Shown one piece after another: positions 46,178-57,783 of a DNA stretch of 64,000 bases. The stretch is from Dugong dugon (taxonomy: Eukaryota; Chordata; Mammalia; Sirenia; Dugongidae), in NCBI GenBank assembly GCA_030035585.1, contig CM057462.1, forward strand, positions 91,843,234 through 91,907,233, written 5' to 3'. Below the pieces are notes generated by a model. That model was not told where the DNA came from and did not search any database. It worked only from the letters and a program-made list of their open reading frames with translations. Numbering within the stretch: position 1 is the stretch's first letter; each line of letters opens with the position of its first letter. The translations under genes were made by a program, and so were the position numbers.

Positions 46178-46995
46178 TGTTATTGCTGCTAGGTGCCATT
46201 GAGTTGGCTCCAACTCATATCGACCCTCCGTGTAACAGAAAAATTGTTGCCCGGTTCTGTGCCATCCTCACAATAGTAGGTATGTTTGAACCCACGGCTG
46301 CAGCCACTGTATCAATCCCTTTTACTGAGGGTCTTCCTCTCTTTTTCTGACCTACTTTAACAACATGATGTCGTCCAGGAATTGGTCCCTCCTGATAACA
46401 CATCCAAAGTAAGTGAGACAAAGGATTGCCATCCTTGCTTCTAAGGAGCATTCTGGCTGTAGTTGCTCCAAGACAGGTTTATTCATTCTTCTGGCAGTCC
46501 ATGATATACTCAATATTCTTCACCAACACCACAAAATTCAAATGCATCAATTTTCTTTGGTCTTCCTTATTCATTGTCCAGCTTTCGCATGCGAGGCGAC
46601 TGAAATGATGATGGCTTGAGGCAGGTGCACCTTAGTCATCAAAGTGAAATCTTTGCTTTTTAGAACTGTAAAAAGGTCTTTTGCAGCAGATTTGCCCAGT
46701 GCAATATGTTATTTGATTTCCTGACTGCTGCTTCCACGAGTGTTGATTGTGGATCCAAGTAAAATGAAACCCTTGACAACTTGAATCTTCCCTATGTATA
46801 TCATGATGTTGCTTATTGGTCCAGTTGTGACAACTGTTTTTTGCTTTACGGTGAGGTGTAATCCATACTGAAGGCCGTAGTCTTTGATCTTCATCAGCAA
46901 GTGCTTCAAGTCCTCTTCACTTTCAGTGAGGAAGGTTGTGTCATCTGCATAATGTAGGTTGTTAATAATAAGTCTTCCTCCAATCCTGATGCCAA
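46178..46995 (-). pseudogene. 5'-truncated RTE LINE: end of reverse transcriptase
   Basis: Minus-strand RTE from just after the YADD block to the 3' end. The plus strand has 'gtcatctgcataatgtaggt' (46,939-46,958), which is the reversed YADD region. The frame 46,709-46,909 reads KHLLMKIKDYGLQYGLHLTV and FILLGSTINTRGSSSQEIK. 46,215-46,451 covers the C-terminus (GRPSVKGIDTVAAAVGSNI). Stops and shifts separate these. It ends at 'gttattgctgctaggtgcca'. Non-functional. Confidence 0.9.
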
Positions 46996-47778
46996 GCTCT
47001 TCTGGCAGCAGGACTCTACATAATCTGTTAATATTAAGCAGCTGAGAAAGTCAGAAACAAATAGCCCTGGGTGGAACTACAGATAATCTCCTGCAGAGCT
47101 CTATGAACTTTAATCTTACTGCGTAACACATTCAAATTATTTTAGTCCTGGATGTCTTCCAAGGGTCTGCTGACAATCATATCAAATCGAGGATTTAATA
47201 TGCAGTAAGGACCACACTAAAACACACACACTCATTTATGCTTGGAACTTTCATAGAATTTTTGTCCTTTTCCCAATTTCCAATATCCAAAATCATATTT
47301 ATCCTTTCAAAGCCATGAAAAAATGCTACCTTCTTCAGTACTTCTCTCCATTCTTTCCCTCCCCTTCCCCTCAACACCCTAGGGCTTAAAGGAATCTCTT
47401 CTGAACTCCCTGGAGTATTTTATTGGTATCTCTTATGTCACTTCACACATTTTATCTTATAATATTTATATATCCTAACTCTGCTACAAGTCTGCAAGTT
47501 CATGAAATTAGGATCCATATTTCAGTTACGTAGAAAACCTTCAATAAATGTTTACTAAATGCCAATCAGTAGTAAAGTATAATGCATAACAGGAATAGAT
47601 AGTACAGGAATAAAAATAAAACCCTGGGCATTTTCAAATGGTGGAATTACCAAAGAAAATACATGCACTCTTGAAAGGGTGTTAGGACACTGGATAATAG
47701 TAAAGGGATACACAGTGGTTACTTAATACATGCTAATTAATTAGATATTGAAGTTTCATTTGATGAAATGGGTCTACC
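46996..47778. other. Unassigned; possible L2 end at 47,460-47,565
   Basis: No gene seen. 'atctgttaatattaagcag' onward is not RTE. 'aaaccttcaataaatgttta' near 47,530 resembles an L2/MIR 3' end. Confidence 0.35.
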
Positions 47779-47948
47779 TAGGAAACCCTGGTGGCATAGT
47801 GGTGAAGAGCTACAGCAGCTAACCAAAAGGTCAGCAGTTCGAAGCCAACAAGCGCTCCTTGGAAACTGTATAGGGCAGTTCCACTCTGTCCTATAGGGTC
47901 GCTGTGAGTCGGAAACAACTCAATGGCAACAGGTTTGGTTTTTTTAGT
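47779..47948 (+). repeat. AfroSINE, short subtype
   Basis: 'aggaaaccctggtggcatag', 'ggtcagcagttcgaagccaa', 'cgctccttggaaactgtata', 'tatagggtcgctgtgagtcg' and tail 'aatggcaacaggtttggttt'. Confidence 0.93.
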
Positions 47949-48039
47949 ATTTCAATTAAGAACCTCTCATTGTTACCGAAAGACCAATGTGTTATTAGAA
48001 AGGACCAGTCTGAGATTGGCTATTCCTTTGTATGTGTAA

Positions 48040-48235
48040 CAAAATCCAAGTTCTTTCATGGTCTGAAAGACCTGCATGATGTGGTCCCTACCAGCCTCTC
48101 CAACCTCATTTCCTGTTCCTCTGCCCTTTAATCACAAAGCTCCTGTCTGATCAGCCAAGCTTTTTTTTACCTCAGGGCTTTTATACAGCTCATTCCCACT
48201 ACCAGGAATACAGCACACTTAAGTTAACGAGGTTA
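48040..48235 (+). repeat. L2 LINE fragment
   Basis: 'gaaagacctgcatgatgtgg', 'tccctaccagcctctccaac' and 'tcatttcctgttcctctgcc' are typical of the L2 3' coding/UTR region. The small open frame over it is not a host gene. Confidence 0.7.
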
Positions 48236-48239
48236 TTTT

Positions 48240-49405
48240 TTAAACACGATGTTGACTTAAAAGTCTTCTAGAAAATGTGATAAGAAACACCGCCCAGCAA
48301 CGCTGTGTAGAACCCTCCATGTTATATGAACACAAGTGTGTGCGTTAGGGGAATCTTTAGGAAACACTATGTCTAGATTCACTGAAGAAATATTTTATGG
48401 GCACCAGCTAAAGCTCAGGGATACACTGGTGAGAAAATGGACAAAAATTCCTGTCTTCCTGAAGTTGACATTCTAGTATTATTAGCTATAATACAAAAGG
48501 ATTTGTGAATTTAAAAAACAGGGATTCCTTGAACTAACCCTCCACTGTGCTTAAAAAGAAGGCAATTTACAAACATTAAATGTACACTAATATTCTGAAG
48601 ACTCATCTATCACATAAAGTGAATACATCTATAATAAAAGACCACCTCTACAATGAGTTTAAAGTGCACCCAGCAGGAACTTGATATTCATACCCAAGTT
48701 ACAGCTGTTTCATTCCTTAACAGCTTCTTCTATGAGATACTTCCTGGCTGCAACTTCCTCTACTCCTGAAGCTAGTAGTAATAAAAATTTCCTTTCCATC
48801 TTTCAACCCATAAAATTCCAGGTCCGAATATAAAATAGGGAGGAAACGAATACTTCAACATGGAGGACGGTATAGAAGAAAGTTTAACTTGGCTTCAGAA
48901 TTCCTAAAAGTCACCCAGAATGCGGCTGTTCAATTCTGTTATTTCTCTAAAGTCTAGGTAGTGTTTTATCAAACCATGGGTTGCAATTCATTAGTGGGCC
49001 ATGAAATCAAGTTCACGGGTTGTAAACTAGCTTTTTTTTTTTTTTTTTACTAGGACACATAAAAAAAGTCACAGTACCACACATATAGTGTATTTTTCTG
49101 TGAAACTTGTGTTTCTTACCTATATGGATGGGCAGATGGATATACATGTATTTATATACTGAATCATGATGTAAAATGTATTTCTCATCATGAGTCGTGG
49201 TCAAAGGTAAAAACACTACAGAACCTTCATATGTGGGGGAGAAGAAATAGGAAGGGATCACCTGCAGGTGCAAAAGAGAGAGAATAGCTGAGTTTTATGA
49301 TTCAAATAAAGTTCAATATTAAAACTTCTTCAAAATGGAAATCAACTTGTAGATTTTTTTTTTTAACCAGAAAAAAAACATTTTGACCACATACATTCAC
49401 TTTTA
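48240..49405. other. Unassigned, no gene seen
   Basis: No recognised gene. 'agggatacactggtgagaa' near 48,418 may be an old repeat scrap. A poly(T) run lies at 49,031-49,048. Confidence 0.35.
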
Positions 49406-49410
49406 ATTCA

Positions 49411-50167
49411 GAAAATGGATGTTCATTTAGCTGAATTGGCATAACATAGTTTATAAAGAAAATGTTCTACATTCTAGTTTGGTGAGTAGCGTCTGGGGTC
49501 TTAAAAGCCTGTGAGCGGCCATCTACGATACTCCACTGGTCTCATCCTGTCAGGAGCAAGGGAGAATGAAGAAAACCATACACACAAGGGAAAGATTAGC
49601 CCAAAGGACTAATGGTCCACAACTACCATAGCCTCCACCAGACTGAGTCCAGCACAACTAAATGGTACCCGGCTACTGACTGTTCTGACAGGGATCACAA
49701 TCGAGGGTCCTGGACAGAGCAGGAGGAAAGTGTAGAACAAAATTCTAACTCACAAAAAAAGACCAGACTTAACTGGTCTGACAGAGACTGGAGAAACCCG
49801 GAGAGTATGGCCCCTGGACACCCTTTTAACTCAGTCATGAAGTCACTCTTGAGGACACCCTTTTAACTCAGTAATGAAGTCACTCCTGAGGTTTACTCTT
49901 CAGCCCAAGATCAGACAGGGCCATAAAACAAAACGAGACTAACAGGGCACACCAGCCCATAGGCAAGGACTAGAAGGCAGGAGGGGACAGGAAAGCTGGC
50001 AATAAGCAACCCAAGGTCAAGAAGGGAGAGTGTTGACATGTCATGGGGTTGGTAACCAATGTCACAAAACAGTAAGTGTACTAATTGTTTAATGAGAAGC
50101 TAGTTTGTTCTGTAAACCTTCATCTAAAGTACAATGATAATAAAGAAAGAAAGAAAATGGATGTTCA
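49411..50167 (+). mobile_element. L1 3' UTR insertion with perfect 15-base duplication
   Basis: A 5'-truncated L1 that is 3' UTR only ('gtagcgtctggggtcttaaa', 'ggtcctggacagagcaggag', 'ctgtaaaccttcatctaaag'). GAAAATGGATGTTCA stands at 49,411-49,425 and 50,153-50,167. Inside, a 37-base unit starting GGACACCCTTTTAACTCAGT is repeated at 49,816-49,852 and 49,853-49,889 with small changes. Confidence 0.93.
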
Positions 50168-50169
50168 CT

Positions 50170-51880
50170 TAAAAGTACCTTTTTGTTTTTCTTTAACTTC
50201 TCTCTGTAAGACATAAAATGTTCTATTCAGAAATAAATCTCAGGACATGCTGAGTTTAATCTTCAGGTTCAATTCTTAACTTTAAAATACTGTAATCGCT
50301 ATTAACTCAGCAATCCAGAATCCACACTGGCTTAATTGACCCAAGATCTGTCTCCTCCCTGGGAGAGTAGATCCTTCCTTCCTTTGTGAAACAAAACATG
50401 AACACCTAGGGCAAGAATTGGCCTTGTGGTAAAACAAAACAAAGCAAGTATCTGTCTTAGTTGGTAAATCCAATTTCCCAACCGCAGGTTTCTCAACCCT
50501 AGGCTGCAAATTATTTGCCATGCCTTATAAATATTATCTGAAATAGGAGCCCTTATATCAGGAAAGTCATTTTCTTAGGATATTAATTCACATCCTCTGA
50601 ATGTTATTTATTTACATGGCTTTAAAAGCAATTAAGACATTTAGGGAACACATTAAGCCACAGATTAATGTGCATTTTTCTCTTGAACTATCTATCATTC
50701 AAAGGCTTACCCCTACCCTTTTCCACCCAGGGAGATAAATGTTTCATAACCAAAGAGGCATATTTCCTTTCTGTCTGGTTTCTTAGAATTCATTTAAACA
50801 TGCTTATTGAAATCTCCTGTCATGCAATATTTTAGCAAGATTTCCTAAATATATACTGCTTGCAGACTGTAAATATTGCATAAGATCACTACAAAGCTTT
50901 CTTCCTTAGGCAAACAATGCTACAGTCAAAAATCTCCTACATAAACAATTCCAGCCAGCATGTAAATGAGAGTAACATAATAAAAGAATCAGTATAGCTG
51001 TTTTCCTCTAAGTCTTTTAAATAAGTAGGAGTGACTATTTGAAAATTGTAAATGCCTTTGGGCATCAGAACTCTTTGTGAGCTATCTCCACTGATCAATA
51101 AGAGGACAAGAGGATTGCCCCCCTCCAAACTAAATAACCACTTTCTCTAAACACCACCCAAATCAGAGTACAAAGAAAACAGTTGCATTATTAAGGCTCT
51201 GTGTTCCAAAAAATTTGAATTCCTAAGGAGTCCCTTGAGTTACAGACTAATAAGTCTACTAGAAATAAGATTCCATGGGCAAATTTTAGACCAATTTCCT
51301 ATTCCTAAAAAAGAAAGAAAAATGTCAAAATTAAATACAACTCCCTTTAAACAACACCATAATCAAGACCCTAAGGGTAAAGGTATTGTCATCAATACAC
51401 AGATTCATTTCTTTAGACCTCATACAAAGCTCTCTTGGACATGGTTTGGTATAAAATATTCTAGGAAAAGAGACAAATACCAGACATGGTTACCATACTT
51501 TAAGTAGCTCATTATAGGCTCAATGTATGGGGGTGGGGGGAGGTAGGCGAGAGGGTCTGAGACTGACACTTTACTCTTGTCTAGATACCAAAGGGGTAGC
51601 AAAGTTATCAGGGCTTTGGGGAATTAGCTCATTTAATAGGCTAAGAACTTGTTAAGAGATTATAATCTTGATCTTGTTTTAAACTTTTTTTATCTCCTTG
51701 GTTTTAAAGGGGAAAAAACACATTTTGATTATTTTAAAGCTACAATACTGTCTCCCATAAGAATTAGAGGCACTGACCCTAGTTTTTTGATAATCTATAT
51801 CCACCAGGTAGGTATATGAACTCAGCTACTTTATTACTGAGAGCTAGCAAATTGTCTTTCTTTTAGAAGAGTTCCCTTGA
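50170..51880. other. Unassigned, no gene seen
   Basis: Repeat-poor DNA without coding evidence. The frames at 50,282-50,521 (minus) and 51,235-51,507 (plus) are not recognised and have no supporting signals. Confidence 0.4.
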
Positions 51881-51884
51881 CCCC

Positions 51885-52090
51885 TGCATAGTGGTTAAAG
51901 CAGAGACGTTGGAATCATACCAGCTTGGGCTAGATGTCCATCTGGTCACTTTTTAACTGTATGGCCATGACCATCTTGCTTAATCTAAGTCTCTCAACTA
52001 AAAGATGGGAACATTATCAGTACCTACCACACAGGGTTGTTATGAGAATTGAATAAGACAATGCATGCAAATTAATGATAGTTCTAAGAA
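51885..52090 (+). repeat. MIR SINE, nearly full length
   Basis: 'tgcatagtggttaaagcaga', 'gttggaatcataccagcttg', 'gtatggccatgaccatcttg', 'agatgggaacattatcagta' and 'gggttgttatgagaattgaa'. Confidence 0.82.
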
Positions 52091-52094
52091 GACT

Positions 52095-53435
52095 GAGAAT
52101 CAGGAAGTTGCACAGGGAGAAGAGGAGGAGGAAGGAAGAAGGAATACAGGATGAAGAAAAGTGAATGGGAAGAGGGTAGGAGAACAGAACGAGGGGAGAC
52201 TAAAGAGGAAAGAGGGAAGTCCATTATTATAATCACTTCCTTGTAAAGTCTGCCCACTGCACTTGGCAAACACATAATCCCGCTTGCACCCCATTATCCA
52301 CCACTTTCTCCAGCCTTTAATCATGCAATTGACCAAAAATAATCACAAAGCCATGCTGACTGAGATTCACTTTAATTCATGACCACAACTAGCAACTGGT
52401 TTAAAAATAAAGATAATTTCTTTTTCCCCGCATTAATTAATTCAGCGGCTCAATTACATAATGAAGACCCTAAGTGCTTTCCATCTTTTCCCCCTTTTTT
52501 CTCAGCCAGCCTCAGGACCACAAGATGACAACTGCATGTGTGTTATGCAGAGATGACAATGTCAAGTAGAAGAGAAACTCTTCCTTTCTTAAAGATCTTT
52601 TTGTCAGCAAAGAAACTCTTTCCCAGAAAACCCTGAACAATCTTTCCCTTCTGTCTCACTGGCCAGAATGGTATCACCTGACCATGTATTAATCAGTCTC
52701 TGGCAAGGTGAATGAAACCATCATATCTGGCTTAAATCAATCAATTTTAACCCCTTGGAGCTGGAATGGGGCCCACTTCCATCAATATACACGGCCATGA
52801 GGAAGACACGAGATACCTGGAGAATAATATTAGCAGAAAATAATTATATTGGCAGAAACACTGCCAGCTTGAACTGAAAGGGACATATGCAGTACAAAAT
52901 GAACAGAGGCTGTGGACCTCTCAAACTTCTACAAGCAGGAAGCAGGCTAAGAAAACTACTCAGCTGCAAACAGTGCTTTCTTGAGAAAAGACGGATGACT
53001 CAAAAGGTGGAACCAGGAGCCCAGAGAGTGGAGCCAAGGGCCATACAGTATTAGTCTCAGGTACTGAACCCTAATCAAGGAAACGCCAACCTGTGCCTAA
53101 CTGGATTTTGGAATTGCTATAGACCAGTAACTCTTGTGTGAATCCTCTATTACCCACTTTTGAATAACAGTGTCTATATAATGGTTATCCTATGCCTGTC
53201 CCAACATTGTATGTTGGTTGCATGAAGGCAGATAAATTCAGGTCAAGAGGGACTGTACTCAAAAAGCTGTACTTAAAGAACTACACCGAAAAATCTCATT
53301 TACACTTGAATCTTATTTAAATGATGAGATTCCAAACTTTGAGCTAATGCTGTAATGGAATGAGACTTCTGGGAGCCTTGGGAGGGGGTGAGCACATTTT
53401 GCATATGGGAAGGACATGAATTACAGAGGGCCAGA
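52095..53435. other. Unassigned, no gene seen
   Basis: A purine-rich tract lies at 52,115-52,225 (GAGGAGGAAGG units). An AT-rich block at 52,425-52,465 holds TTAATTAATT and CAATTACATAAT, which resemble homeodomain sites. No gene or repeat family recognised. Confidence 0.35.
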
Positions 53436-53439
53436 GAAT

Positions 53440-54060
53440 GAACTGTGATAGCCAGATTCCAAGATGGCCCCCTATGAGCCTCATCTTCTTGTATTCACAT
53501 GCTTATGTAGTGCACTCCCACACGGCATCAGATTTGGTCTTCGAGATCAATGAAATACAGCAGATGCGACAGCATGTGGTGAGGATAGGCCATAAGAGAC
53601 ACTGTAGCTTCTGTCTTGCCTTTTCTCTTGAATCACTTGCTCTGGGGGAAGCCAGATGCCATGTCATTAGGACATTTAAGGCAGAGCCCTGGTGTCACAG
53701 TGGTTAAGAACTCAGGCTGCTGACCAATAGGATGGCAGTTTGGAAACCCTATGGGGCAGTTCTACTCTGTCCTGTAAGGTCGTTATGAGTCGAAATTAAC
53801 TGAACTGCAACGGCTATGGAAAGGTCCACAGGGCAAGGAACTGAGGCCTCCTGCATACAGCCATGTGAATGAGCCCAAGACAAGTCTTTAGATGACTACA
53901 GCCCCAGTCAACTGCTTGCCTGCAACCTCATGAGAGATCCTGAGCCAGAACTGCCAAGCTATGCCCCTCTTGATTACCTGACCCAGAGAAACCATTAGAA
54001 AATAAGTATTTGTTATTTTAAATTTTGGGATGATTTGTCATACAGCAATGGATAACAATT
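53440..54060 (+). mobile_element. MaLR-type LTR split by an AfroSINE
   Basis: Solo LTR: 'gccagattccaagatggccc', 'gagcctcatcttcttgtatt', 'cttgctctgggggaagccag', then a SINE at 53,682-53,812, then 'aaggaactgaggcctcctgc', 'caacctcatgagagatcctg' and 'catacagcaatggataacaa'. The frame at 53,438-53,707 is a chance reading. No internal viral genes. Confidence 0.75.
53682..53812 (+). repeat. AfroSINE, short subtype
   Basis: 'agagccctggtgtcacagtg', 'ggatggcagtttggaaaccc' (middle block missing) and 'aggtcgttatgagtcgaaat'. It lies within the LTR. Confidence 0.9.
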
Positions 54061-54424
54061 AGAGGTAGTTATTAAAAATTCTATATTAATTCATTTTTTT
54101 CCCTGAAGACTGCCTGATCTAAACAGCTTTCTTAGTCAGTTATCAAAAAAGTGCAATGGCCCCTCTAAAAAAGCAAAGCACAGAATGGTTGACACATATC
54201 TTCATCCCATAAAAGAGCAAATATCAAATTCTGCAGTAATGACTACACACAATAGAGATCTCTTTTTGTTCTTTGTACATTATCTTCCATAATTCAAATA
54301 ACATTGAAATTATAGAAGCATTTGACTAATATGCCCCCAATGAAAGGTTTACTTCAGTTATGGGAGCCAGTGAGAAAACTATTGGGGAAGAGGAAGGGAA
54401 GGAAGGGGCACATGATGATATTTA

Positions 54425-54610
54425 CAGGGCAGTGTAATATAGTGGTTAAGTGGCTCAGAAGTCCAACTGCATGAAGTCAAATCCTAATTGAGTGACTTTC
54501 CTCATGTGTAAAATGGGAATAATTATAGATTGTTGTAAGCATTAAATAAATATGTATAAATTGAGTAAGAGAGCACTTGGCACTTGGCAAGTATGTAATA
54601 AATCACTTTC
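54425..54610 (+). repeat. MIR SINE
   Basis: 'gtaatatagtggttaagtgg', 'cctcatgtgtaaaatgggaa' and 'gttgtaagcattaaataaat' give a forward MIR. Confidence 0.7.
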
Positions 54611-55275
54611 ATCGTCTAAGGTGGGGGTGAATGAGGGCATATAGATGTATTCTGGGTCACAAAGAAGATTCAGTCACAGTCTTACTTGGCAGGTTACGTT
54701 GCTTCAACTTCCCTTCAGCAAACCTCAAGCCCTATTTAACTGGGAGGCAATTAAAACTATAGTAAGTGGCGCCTAGATTTGTTTCAAGTCTTTCCCTAGT
54801 CATCAGTAGGAAACATGATGGACAGCTTCTGAGTATGCTCTAAGTGTTTAAAGTTATGTCTACCATGTATAGCATGACCAAATAATTTATTGTCCAAACT
54901 GGAACACACCTGAGAATAAAATAAGCCCTACAAATAATTATACTTGGACAACAGGCTTAAACTGGAATTGGGAAAATTTCATCGAAAGAAGCAACACACG
55001 AAAGTTTTACTGAAATCAAACAATAACATTTTGTAACTATGCACAGAATGAAGAAATAGTATCTACTCTCAATAATTACCTCACCAAAGAGTAAGCAAGC
55101 AATGTGCTTATATTTAAGTAATTCCTATCAAAGGTGTCCAAACCATTATAATATCTACATAGCAATTACACATAATAAAAATACATCGCAGTAGCATTAT
55201 ATTCTCAAAACTCCCTCTTCCAAGGAGAGTCAGGAATAGGAGGAGGAAATGGAATGAGCAACTGCCTCCTTTGCC
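54611..55275. other. Unassigned, no gene seen
   Basis: No recognised gene or repeat. Confidence 0.4.
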
Positions 55276-55799
55276 ATGAGACCAGAAGAACTGGATGGTA
55301 CTGAACATTTGATTAAAGATTCTATAGAAGAATCCTGATCAAAAGGGGGAAAATACAGAACTGAATTTAAAATTCTAATGGAATCCAGAATTTCTGGACC
55401 CACGGTGGCTGGATGAACCCTTGAAACTATTCACCTGAGAAAATCTTTAAACCTTAAGCCAAAAATATCCCCTAAAGTCGTCTGAAAACCAAGCAATAGT
55501 TCAGCTTAACTAGTAAAGAATGTGTGCCTTCAGCACTGTGCTCTTTTAAGAGTTATCTGTAAGGGATCAAATAGACAACAGCAACTCAAAAGATCTGACA
55601 GGAAACTTAGGGGGCAGTGAGTTTATGTTAATGAGGGAAGAACAACTCAGGAAAGGAGGGTGAGAACGGTTGCGTAACTTGAAAAATGTAATCTATGTCA
55701 TTGAATTCTACCTGTAGAAACTGTTGAACTGGTGTATGTTATACTGGTGTATATTCAGAGCAACTACAATAACAAATAAACTATTTTAAAAAAAAAAAC
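55276..55799 (+). mobile_element. Older L1 3' UTR
   Basis: 'gaccagaagaactggatggt', 'tctatagaagaatcctgatc', 'gaaaatctttaaaccttaag' and an A-rich tail at 55,785-55,797. Same lineage as the minus-strand piece at 36,044-36,934. Confidence 0.8.
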
Positions 55800-55805
55800 A
55801 ACAAA

Positions 55806-57385
55806 ACTAACACCTCTACAAAAAAAGGCAAATAATTCAGTTAAAAAATGGGCAAAAGAAATGAACAGACACTTCACCAAAGAAGACATTCATGTGCAGA
55901 CACTTGAGGAAATGCTCATAATCACTAGCCATTGGAAAAATGTAAATCAAAACTACAATGCGATATCATCACACCCCGACATTACTAGCACAAATCAAAA
56001 AAACAGAAAATCACAAATGTTGGAGAGGCTGCAGGGAGATTGGAACTCTTATGCACTGCTGGTGGGAATGCAAAATGGTACAACCATTTTGGAAAATGAT
56101 ATGGCACTTCCTTAAAAAGCTAGAAATACAAAATACCATATGATCCAGCAATCCCACTGCTAGGAATATATCCTAAAGAAATAAGAGTTGTCACACGAAT
56201 AGACATATGCACACCCATGTTCACTGCAGCATTATTCACAATAGCAAAAAGATGAAAACACCTTAAGTACCCATCAACAGACAAACAGATGAACAAACTG
56301 TGGTACAATACACACAATGGAATACTACGCAACAATAAAGAACAATGATGAATATGCAAAACATCTCACAACATGGATGAACCTGGAGGGCATTACGCTG
56401 AGTGAAATAAGTCAATCACAAAAGGACAAATATTGTATGAGACTACTATTATAAAAACTCATGACAACGTTTACACACAGAAAGAAACAATCTTTGATGG
56501 TTACAAGGGAGGAGGAGGGTGGGGAGAGAAACACTAAATAGACAATAGACAAGTGATAACTTTGGTGAAGGGTAAGACAGTACACACTATTGGGGAACCT
56601 AGAACAACCTAAGCAAGCCAAGGCCATGGAAGCTTATAGACACATCCAGACTCCCTGAGGGACTGAATTACTGGGCTGAGGGCTGGGGACCACGGTCTCG
56701 AAGGACATCTAGCTCAACTGGCATAACACAGTTTATACAGAAAATGTTCTACATCCTACTTTGGCGAGTAGCGTCTTGGGTCTTAAAAGCTTGTGAGTGG
56801 CCATCTAAGATATTCCATTAGTCCCACCCCATCTGGAGCAAGGGAGAGTGAAGAAAACCAAAGACACAGGGAAAGATTAGTCCAAGGACTAACGGACCAC
56901 AACTACCACAGCCTCCACCAGACTGAGTCTAGTACAACTAGATGATGCCCAGCTACCACCACCAACTGCTCTGACAGGGATCACAATAGAGGGTCCTGGA
57001 CAGAGCTGGAGAAATATGTAGAACAAAATTCTAACTCAAAAAAAAAAAAAAAAAAAAATCAGATTTACTGGTCTGACAGAGACTGGAGAAACCCCAAGAG
57101 TATGGCCCCCAGGCACGCTTTTAACTCAGTACTGAAGGTACACTCTTCAGCCAAAGATCAGGTAGGCCCATAAAATGAGACTAAATGAGCACACCAGCCC
57201 AGTGGCAAAGATGATAAAGCAGGAGGGGACAGGAAAGCTGGTGATGGGGAACCCAAGGTCGAGAAGGGGAGAGTGCTGACACATCATAGGGTTGGCAATC
57301 AATGTAACAAAACAATATGTGTATTAACTGTTTAATGAGAAACTAATTTGCTCCGTAAATCTTCATCTAAAGCACAATTAAAAAA
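55806..57385 (+). pseudogene. 5'-truncated L1: ORF2 C-terminus and 3' UTR
   Basis: It starts at the late ORF2 region behind the A tail of the previous L1. Readable pieces are [19 protein letters not shown] (55,861) and the cysteine motif [20 protein letters not shown] (55,958-56,143). ORF2 would end near 56,455 (the region corresponding to QSQKDKYCMRLLL). The 3' UTR has 'gtagcgtcttgggtcttaaa' at 56,767 and ends in a poly(A) at 57,381-57,394. Frameshifts break the coding part. Not mobile by itself. Confidence 0.9.
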
Positions 57386-57428
57386 AAAAAAAAACTCCCC
57401 CTACCTTAGTTTCTATGATAGTAAAAAA

Positions 57429-57477
57429 CTCGTTGCCATTGAGTCGATTCCGACTCATAGCAACCCTATAGTACTCT
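57429..57477 (-). repeat. AfroSINE tail fragment
   Basis: 'cgttgccattgagtcgattc' and 'cgactcatagcaaccctata' are the last ~50 bases of the SINE, reversed. Confidence 0.85.
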
Positions 57478-57617
57478 TTCCAATTTATGCTATATTTATC
57501 TTCTCACTTTCTTTTAGGGGCCCCTCTTCCTTCTCCTATTTCTTACATTCCTTTGGCCTTTTTCTCATCCCATACACTCTCATTTGATGAGCATACATGC
57601 TCTAATCATTGCTTAAA

Positions 57618-57715
57618 TTGTTGTTGTTCGGTGTTGTCAAGTGGTCTCTGACTCACAGTGACTTGGTGTATAACAGAATGAAATGTTCCCTGGTCCTTGC
57701 TATGTCTGAGCCTAC
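57618..57715 (-). mobile_element. RTE 3' fragment
   Basis: 'ttgttgttcggtgttgtcaa', 'tgactcacagtgacttggtg' and 'tataacagaatgaaatgttc' are the reversed RTE 3' end, about 100 bases. Confidence 0.75.
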
Positions 57716-57783
57716 CACACTTGAATGCTGATGACTCTCAAATCTTTATTTGTGACCCAAACTTCTGGTCTAAGCTCTAGACC

